Shown piece after piece: positions 56,631-64,000 of a stretch of DNA of 64,000 nt. The DNA lies in contig CM057462.1 of assembly GCA_030035585.1 (NCBI GenBank), positions 96,865,234-96,929,233 of the forward strand. Reading direction: 5' to 3'. The number at the start of each line of letters is the position of its first letter. Within the stretch, counting starts at the first letter, position 1. Under the pieces are notes generated by a model that worked only from the letters and a program-made list of their open reading frames with translations, searched no databases and was not told where the DNA came from. This DNA comes from Dugong dugon. Lineage: Eukaryota; Chordata; Mammalia; Sirenia; Dugongidae. The position numbers were made by a program, and so were the translations under genes.

Positions 56631-57679
56631 ATGCTCCGAACACAGCAGACAATATCAAAACATTTACAAAAACAGGACAGGATGGGTCCAGTAGGTGTCC
56701 AAAATAAAACACCAAATGACTCTCTTGTGGAAGAAAATGCACTAGAACTACCTGATAGGGAATTCAAACCTCTAATACTCGGAATTCTCCAAGAACTGTG
56801 GCAAAAAGCTGACAAACATGAGGAAAAAATAGACAAATTCATGGAAAATACAGACAAAAAATTGGAAGAATTCAGGAAGATGATGCAGGAACAAAATGCC
56901 AAAATAAATTCACAACTAGAAATAATACAAAGACAACAATTAGAAATCCAAAAGATATACAACAAGATTTCAGAAACTGATGATGTCATAGAAGGGCTGA
57001 GAAGCAGATTTGAAATGGTGGAAGACAAGATCAGTGGAACTGAAGACAAACACTTGGATACAACTCTTTTTAAGGAAAACTCAGAAAAAAGAACAAAGAA
57101 AAATGAAGAGACCCTGAGAGTTATGTGGGACACAATTAAAAGAAAAAATTTACAAGTGATTGGAATTCCAGAACAGGGGGAGAAAACAGAAAACACAGAG
57201 AGGATCACTAAGGAACTGCTGACAGAAAACTTCCCCAATATCATGAAAGATGAAAAGCTGGCCATCCAACAAGCTCAACGAACCCCATATAGGAGAGACC
57301 CCAAAAGAGAATCACCAAGACATATCATATTCACACTCACCAAAACCAAAGACAAACAAAGAATCCTGAGAGCAGCTCGTGAAAAACAAGAAGTCACATA
57401 CAGAGGAGAAACAATAAGACTAAGCTCAGATTATTCGTCAGAAACCATGCAGGCAAGAAGGCAATGGGATGACATATATAAAATCTTGAAAGAAAAAAAT
57501 TGTCAGCCAAGAATAATATATCCTGCAAATTCTTGTTCAAAGTTGATGGTGAAATTAGGTCATTTCCAGATAAACAGAAATTAAGGGAAAATGTACAAGT
57601 CAAACCAAACTTACAAGAATTATTAAAGGGAGTTCTTCAATCTGAGGACAAACAGCTTCAGCTCACAGGCAGAACCTAG
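56631..57679 (+). pseudogene. L1 ORF1 (RNA-binding chaperone), frame-shifted near its end
   Basis: Encodes the L1 nucleic-acid chaperone that trimerises and coats L1 RNA. An open frame of 317 codons starts MLRTQQTISKHLQKQD. Residues about 55-150 are charged and heptad-like (coiled coil). The RRM starts about residue 169 (IKRKNLQVIGIPE). The C-terminal domain has SPRHIIFTLTKTK, ILRAAREKQEVTYRG and ARRQWDDIYKILKEKN. At about residue 300 one base is missing, since the family sequence (KVDGEIRSFPDKQKLRE) continues in another frame to the TAG at 57677. Length with this region is about 349 codons, against 338 in human. Confidence 0.92.
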
Positions 57680-58103
57680 GACGCAGGATCGTACCAGCCA
57701 GACACCAATCTAGGAAATGACCTCTCGAGCACTAGCCAAAAGCAAAAGAAACACAACAGAGAATCCGAGAAGTTAATCAGTAAATGACAACGACATCAAA
57801 ACAATAAAAGAGGGAATAAACGGCATAGGTATAGAACCTTCTAATGAAGAGGAAGGCAAGGCAATACCAAGTAATGGTAGACTGCTTCAAACTTAGAGAG
57901 ATAAGGGTAAAATTCATGGTAACCACAAAGAAAGTTAACAAACCAACTCATAAAAACAAAGATGAAAAACATAAAGTCTCGGCAAAAACAAAACCTACAA
58001 AAACAAAAGAAATGAAAAAAATATCCACAAACAAAAGTAACTCAGCACAAGAGAGTAAGAAGAACACAGAAAACTTCAGCACCACAGAAAAAAGCACTAC
58101 AAA
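57680..58103 (+). other. Long L1 inter-ORF spacer with an 87-codon lysine-rich frame
   Basis: The ORF1-ORF2 gap is 424 bp, against 63 in human L1. It holds an open frame, 57844-58107, starting MKRKARQYQVMVDCFKLREI and rich in K, T and S. Its TGA overlaps the ATG of ORF2 (ATGA at 58104-58107). Whether it is translated is unknown. It has no domain that I recognise. Confidence 0.6.
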
Positions 58104-61100
58104 ATGACAGCAACAAACATCTATCAATAATTACACTGAAGTAATTGGACTCAATACACCCATAAACAGATGGAGAGTGACAGAATGGATAAGAAAACAG
58201 GATCCATCAATATGCTGTCTACAGGAGACACACCTTAGAAACAAAGATGTGAATTTATTAAAAGTCAAAGGTTGGAAAAAAATATATCAAGCTAACAACT
58301 ACCAAAAAAGAGCAGGAGTGGCAATTCTAATCTCAGATAAAATAGACTTTAAAACAAAATCTACCATAAAAGACAAAGAAGTACACTATATAATGATTAA
58401 GGGGAGGATCCATCATGAAGACATAACCATAATAAACTTCTACGCACCCAATGACAGGGCTCCAAAATACATCAAACAAACTCTAACAACACTGAAAAGA
58501 GAAACTGACAGTTCCACAATAATAGTAGGAGACTTGAACACACCACTCTCAGTAAAGGACAGAACAACTAAGAAGAAACTCAGCAAAGATACAGAAGACC
58601 TAAAGGTCACAATCAGCCAACTTGACCTCATAGACATACATAGAACACTCCATCCAACCACTGCAAAGTACACATTCTTTTCCAATGCACATGGAACGTT
58701 CTCCAGAATAGAACACATCTTAGGCCACAGAACAATCCTCAACAAGATCCAAAACATCGAGATAATTCAAAGTATCTTCTCTGACCACAATGCCATCACG
58801 GTAGAAATTAGCAATAGAAAGAGCAAGGAAAAAAAATCAACTACATGGAAACTGAATAATACCCTGCTTACGCATCAGTGGGTAATAGAAGAAATCAGAG
58901 ATGGAATCCAAAAATTCCTAGAATCAAATGAGAACGAAAACACATCATACCAAAACCTTTGGGACACAGCAAAGACAGTCCTCAGAGGACAATTTATAGC
59001 AATAGATGCACATATCAAAAAAGAAGAAAGGGACAAAATCAAAACATTAACTACAGAACGCAAACAAATAGAAAAGAACAGCAAAAAAAGCCCACAACCC
59101 CTGGAAGAAAGGAAATAGTAAAGATCAGAGCAGAAATAAATGAAATAGAGAACTGAAAAACAATAGAAAGAATCAACAAAACCAAAAGTTGGTTCTTTGA
59201 AAGAATCAACAAAATCGACACACCGCTGGCCAGACTGACAAAAGAAAAACAGGAGAGGACACAAATAACCCAAATGAGAAATGAAAAGGGGGACATTACA
59301 ACAGACCCAACTGAAATAAAAAGGATTATAACAGACTATTATAAAAAACTATACTCCAAAAAATTTGAAAACCTAGAGGAAATGGACAAATTTCTAGAAA
59401 CACGCAGACTACCCAAACTACAACAAAGAGATGTTGAAAATCTGAACAGACTCATAACAAGAGAAGAGATTGAAAAGGTAATAAAAAAACTCCCAACCAA
59501 AAAAAAGCCCTGGCCCAGATGGCTTCACTGGAGAATTCTACAAAACATTTACAGAAGAGCTTGTACCAGTACTACTCAAGCTATTTCAGAGCACAGAAGA
59601 GGAAGCAACACTTCCATATTCATTCTATGAAGACAGCATAATGCTGACACCAAAACCAGGCAAAGACGTCACAAAAAAGAAAATCACCGACCAATATCTC
59701 TCATGAATATAGATGCAAAAATTCTCAACAAAATTCTAGCCAATAGAATTCAGCATCATATCCAAAAAATAATACACCACAACCAAGTAGGATTCATACC
59801 AGGTATGAATGGTTCAACATTAGAAAATCAATCAACGTAATCCACCACATAAAAGGAAAGAAAAGAATCACATGGTCATCTCAATTGATGCAGAAAAGGC
59901 ATTTGACAAGGTCCAACACCCATTCCTGATAAAAACTCTCAGTAAAATAGGTATAGAAGGGAAATTTATCAACATAATAAAGGGCATCTATGCAAAACCA
60001 ATGGCCAACATCATTCTTAATGGAGAGAGGCTGAACATTCCCCTTGAAAACAGGAACAAGACAGGGATGCCCTTTATCACCGTTCCTATTTAACATTGTG
60101 CTGGAAGTTCTAGCTAGAGCAATAAGGCAAGAAAAAGAAATACAGCGCATCCAAAATGGTAATGAAGAAGTTAAACTGTCCCTGTTTGCAGATGATATGA
60201 TACTATATATAGAAAACCCTAAAGACTCCACGAGTAATCTACTGGAACTAATAGAAAGATTCAGCAGAGTAGTAGGATACAAGATAAACATTCAAAAATC
60301 AGTTGGATTCCTATACACCAGTAAGGAGAACGATGAAAAGGAAATCAGGAAAACAATACTATTTTCAATAGCCCCTAAAAAGATAAAATACTTAGGAATA
60401 AATCTGACCAGGGATGTAAAAGACCTATACGAAGAAAACTACAAAACACTACTGCATGAAACCCAAAGGGATCTACATAAATGGAAAAACATACCATGCT
60501 CATGGATAGGCAGACTCAACATTGTGAAAATGTCAATTCTACCCAAAACAATTTACAAATACAATGCAATCCCGATCCAAATACCAACAACATTCTTCAA
60601 AGAGATGGAAAAACTAATCATTACCTTCATATGGAAAGGGAAGAAGCCCGAGTAAGTAAAGCACTACTGAAGAAGAAGAATAAAGTTGGAGGAGTCACAC
60701 TACCTGACTTCAGAACCTACTATACAGCTACAGTAGTCAAAACAGCATGGTACTGGTACAACGACAGATACATTGACCAATGGAACAGAATTAAGAACCC
60801 AGATGTAAATCCATCCACCTACGGTCACCTGATCTTCGATAAGGACCCAAAGTCCATCAAATGGGGAAAAGACAGTCGTTTTAACAAATGGTGCTGGCAA
60901 AATTGGATATCCATTTGCAAAAAAATGAAACAGGACCCATACCTCACACCGTATACAAAAACGATTTCAAAATGGATCAAAGACCTGAATATAAAGCCTA
61001 AAACTATAAAGTTCATAGAAGATAAAATAGGACCAACACTTCAGGCCTTAATACATGGCATTAACAGGATACAAACCATAACCATCAATGCACAAACCCC

Positions 61101-61911
61101 AATAGATAAGCTAGATAACTGGGATCTTCTAAAAATCAAACACCTATGCTCTTCAAAAGACTTCACCAAAAGAGTAAAAAGAGGACCTACAGACTGGGAA
61201 AACATTTTTGGACACTACAAGTCAGACAAAGGTCTAATCTCTATAATCTACAAGAAAATCCAACACCTCTACAACAAAAAGACAAATAATCCTATTAAAA
61301 AATGGGCAAAGGAAATGAATAGACACTTCACCAAAGAAGACATTCAAATGGCCAACAGACACATGAGGAAATGCTCGCCATCACTAGCCATTAGAGAAAT
61401 GCAAATTAAAACCACAATGAGATACCATCTCACCCCGGCATTACTGGCACGAATCAAAAACACTGGAAATAACAAATGTTGGAGGGGCTGTGGGGAGATG
61501 GGAACTCTTACGCACTGCTGGTGGGAATGCAAAATGATACAACCATTTTGGAAAATGATATGGCGCTTCCTCAGAAAGCTAGAAATAGACATACCATTCG
61601 ACCCAGCAATCCCACTCCTAGGAATACATCCTAGAGAAATAAGAGTCGTCACTTGAATAGACGTATGCACACCTATGTTCATGGCAGCATTGTTCACAAT
61701 AGCAAAACGATGGAAACGACCTAGATGCCCATCAACACATGAATGGATAAACAAACTATGGCACATACACACAATGGAGTACTATGCAACGAGAAAGAAC
61801 AACAATGAATCTGTGAAGCATCTCATAACACGGATGAAACTGGAGGACATTATGCTGAGTGAAATAAGTCAATCACAAAAGGACAAATCTTGTATGAGAC
61901 CTCTGTTGTAA
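58104..61911 (+). pseudogene. L1 ORF2 (endonuclease and reverse transcriptase), about nine lesions
   Basis: Apurinic-type endonuclease motifs survive at 58177-59118: LQETH, INFYAPN, VGDLNTPLS, SDHNAI. Reverse transcriptase motif A (DAEKAFDKV) is near 59886 and the catalytic FADD near 60187. The zinc-knuckle-like [18 protein letters not shown] lies near 61480-61533, and the C-terminus [14 protein letters not shown] near 61680. Breaks: frame changes near 58130, 59110, 59505, 59680, 59810, 60045, 60650 and 61655, and a TGA at 59154 where arginine is expected (CGA decay). About 1269 codons, close to human 1275. Confidence 0.92.
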
Positions 61912-63113
61912 AAATCCATGAAAAAGTTCACACACAGAATGTAAGAATCTTTGTTGGTTACCAGGGATGGGAGGGGTGGGGGGGGGGAAATACTAAATAG
62001 GCAATAGATAAGTAGTATCTTGGGTGAAGGGTGAGACAGTACACAATACAGGGGAAACTAGCACAACCTGTACAAGGAAAGGTCATGGAAGCCCCACAGA
62101 CACATCCAAACTCCCTGAGGGACTGAATTGCGGGGTGGAGGGCTCTGGGGACCATGGTCTCTGGGGAACATCTAGCTCAGTTGGCATGGCATAGCTTATA
62201 AAGACAATGCTCTACATTCTACCTTGGTAAGTAGTGTCTGGGGTCTTAAAAGCCTGTGAGCGGCCATCTAAGATAAGATACTCCACTGGTCTCATCCCTT
62301 CGGGAGCAAGGGAGAATGAACAGAACTGGATACGAGGAAAAGATCAGTCCGTAGGACTAACTGTCCACAGCTACCAAGGCCTCCACCGGACTGAGTCCAG
62401 TACAGCTAGATGGTGCCCGGCTACCACCACTGACTGCTCTGACCAGGATCACAACAGAGGGTTCTGGACAGAGCTGGAGAAGGATGTAGAGCGTAATTCT
62501 AACTCACAAAAAAAGGACCAGATTTACTGGCCTAAAGGAGACTGGAGAAACCTTGAGAGTATGGCCCCCAGACACCCTTTTAGCTCAGTGGTGAAGCTAC
62601 CTCTGAGGTTCACTGTTCAGCCTAGGAGTGGACAGCCCCGTAAAACCAAATGAGACTAATGATGTACAGGAGTCCAGTGACAAGGGCCAGGAGGCAGAAG
62701 GGGACAAGGAAGCTGGTGTTAGGGAACCCAAGGTTGAGTAAGGATATTGTTGATGTGTTGTGAGATTGTTAACCATTGTCATAGGGCAACATTTATAGTA
62801 ACTGTTAAATGAGAAACTATTTTGTTCTGTAAGCCTTCATCTTAAGTGAGAATAACAGCACAACTGGAAGAGCGTAGTCAATGTCACTGAACTGTGCATG
62901 TAGAAATTTTTGAAATGGTGTATCTTTGGCTATGTGTATTTTCACCAAAAAAAAAAGTTTGAGAAGTTAGAGGGTTAATATGTTGTGGGGTTGTTAACCA
63001 ATGTCATAAAACGTGTGTACTACTGTTTCATGAGAAACTATTCGTTCTGTAAGCCTTCATCTGAATTACAATAAAATATAAAAATAAAAATAAAAAAAAA
63101 TGAAAAAGGAAAA
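61912..63113 (+). other. L1 3' UTR with a duplicated terminus
   Basis: It has a G-run near 61970-61986, 'tggggtcttaaaagcctgtg' (shared with the L1 at 35418), and two copies of a terminal block at 62751-62843 and 62979-63061 ('gagaaactatt', 'tctgtaagccttcatct'). Between them is another L1-type end with 'gtcaatgtcactgaactg' and an internal A-run at 62947-62956. Confidence 0.8.
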
Positions 63114-64000
63114 AAAAATATAACTGTAAGCCCATTAGATGTTAACACAAATAAGACTTTATTAAAAACCAACTATATTTTCCATTACAAAATACATTTT
63201 AGTGAGAAGAGTGGAACTGTTTTACATTTTTGCAAACCTCTTTGATGTCAGGTTTAATAGAGGACAACTGGATTCTCCTTTCTGCTCCTAACCTTCAGTC
63301 TGCTGTGAAACGTTGTTTCGGTTGCGGTATATGAAGAAAAGTCCAGCCTTACATTGTAGACAGAAAGGAGAGGAATATTTTAACAGCCTTTTCAGTTCAA
63401 TTAACTATGGATATTCTTCTTTCACACTACACCAAAACTTGACAAGTGGTGGTTTCCTAAAGGTTAGCTGAAACCCTTTTAATGAATTTTTACCCGTGTA
63501 GGGCCTGTAATATCATACATTGTCCCCTGAAAAATACTGGTTCACGGAGTTATGAAAATTTTCCAAATGTTGACAGGTTTCATTATACGTTATCAAAAAG
63601 TTAACATTTGTTATATCAAAACTAATCTCATCAAAAAGGTCTTTAAGTATTGGGAATTTGCCAAGCTCATGGCAGCAGATACACGCTTCCCAAAATTCTA
63701 ATTTTTGCTTGAAAGCTAGAATTTTACCGTTGGCAACAAAGCTAACAGTTGTTTTTCTTGAAGTGATAAGTTCGCTTCATTCTTTTATGAGAAAATGTCT
63801 CCCAAATACCCAAGTCTGAATAATCATAGTTTGTCAGACATTCTTTCAAGTAAAAATGGCATTAGATGAAAAAATCAGTTCAGCCTGTAACTCAAAAACG
63901 CCTTTCCTCAAGACAACTATGGCACCTTAGTATCAGCAGAAGAGCTTTATTCTTCCTATTTTGTTACACAGAATATTAAAAAGATGTGTGCTCAACTAAT

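Larger units (their letters stand above)
54736..63113 (+). mobile_element. Full-length L1 LINE, about 8.4 kb, inactive
   Basis: All parts are present in order: 5' UTR (54736-56630), ORF1 (56631-57679), spacer, ORF2 (58104-61911), 3' UTR and an A-rich tail at about 63066-63113. Target duplication 'aaaaatacaact' (54724-54735) and 'aaaaatataact' (63114-63125), one mismatch in 12. ORF1 has one frame change and ORF2 about nine lesions, so it cannot move itself. The host sequence is a hAT element. Confidence 0.95.
54578..64000 (-). mobile_element. hAT/Charlie-type DNA transposon, split by L1, running off the window
   Basis: The end at 54578 has the hAT terminus 'cagcagttctcaaacttttt'. Sequence stops at 54735 and resumes at 63114 ('gtaagcccattagatgtt', 'gtgagaagagtggaactg'). 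Minus-strand codons at 63595-63745 read KILAFKQKLEFWE and HELGKFPILKDLFDEI, matching the C-terminal half of hAT transposases. Stops and frame changes lie further into the coding part, so it is dead. The other terminus is beyond 64000. Confidence 0.7.

Noticed and set aside
56624-57265. 213-codon minus-strand frame
   Set aside because: It is the shadow of L1 ORF1 on the other strand.
1-64000. CRISPR array, tRNA or rRNA gene, bacterial-type operon
   Set aside because: No regularly spaced repeats, no intact cloverleaf, no rRNA sequence. The tRNA-like strings are SINE heads, and the regular-looking repeats are SINEs or microsatellites.

Overview
The window is nuclear DNA from a placental mammal, almost certainly an afrotherian and most likely a paenungulate (elephant, manatee or hyrax group). 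The main evidence is about 30 copies of AfroSINE-type elements. Each has a tRNA-like head and a tail reading like 'tcgctatgagtcggaatcg'. They occur beside copies of the RTE/BovB-type LINE that ends in the same tail and 'taacaacaacaac'. A long L1 and the usual old mammalian layer (MIR, L2, hAT/MER5, MaLR LTRs) support this. The species is inferred, not proven.

The window holds no complete host gene. It reads as intronic or intergenic DNA built from nested repeats. Two short stretches have the form of exons: 25994-26046 on the minus strand (53 bp, good acceptor and donor, one open frame) and, more weakly, 42730-42774 on the plus strand (45 bp, in-frame). A repeat-poor block at 6600-7200 looks like a candidate conserved non-coding element.

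Layout. 1-9.8 kb: AfroSINEs set in L2 and MIR fragments, including one SINE inverted by a twin-priming-like event (2863-3064), MER5A pieces and the repeat-poor block. 9.8-21.7 kb: an L1 3' end, a 189-bp TIR element with TA target sites (11819-12007), a fold-back SINE pair (14210-14475) and a SINE with a tRNA-Gly-like head (18122-18446). 21.7-30.7 kb: three RTE/BovB copies, one inside a hAT element, the candidate minus-strand exon, and a MIR hit twice by SINEs. 30.7-39.4 kb: L2, a solo MaLR-type LTR with a perfect 5-bp target duplication, a truncated L1 with a long 3' UTR, and an RTE derivative that joins the two ends of the LINE. 39.4-54.5 kb: further SINEs, L2, MIR, a second tRNA-Gly-headed SINE split by an AfroSINE, and an MLT1-type LTR. 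54.6-64 kb: a hAT/Charlie DNA transposon split by a full-length but dead 8.4-kb L1, which has tandem 5' UTR units, ORF1, a 424-bp inter-ORF spacer, ORF2 and a 3' UTR with a duplicated terminus.

The elements are connected. RTE supplies the tail of the AfroSINEs and apparently the body of the tRNA-Gly-headed SINE, so the SINEs are best read as parasites of RTE reverse transcriptase. The L1s form a separate lineage with poly-A tails. I found no CRISPR array, operon, intact host gene, or convincing new functional system. The new-looking material is in the structure and history of the retroelements.
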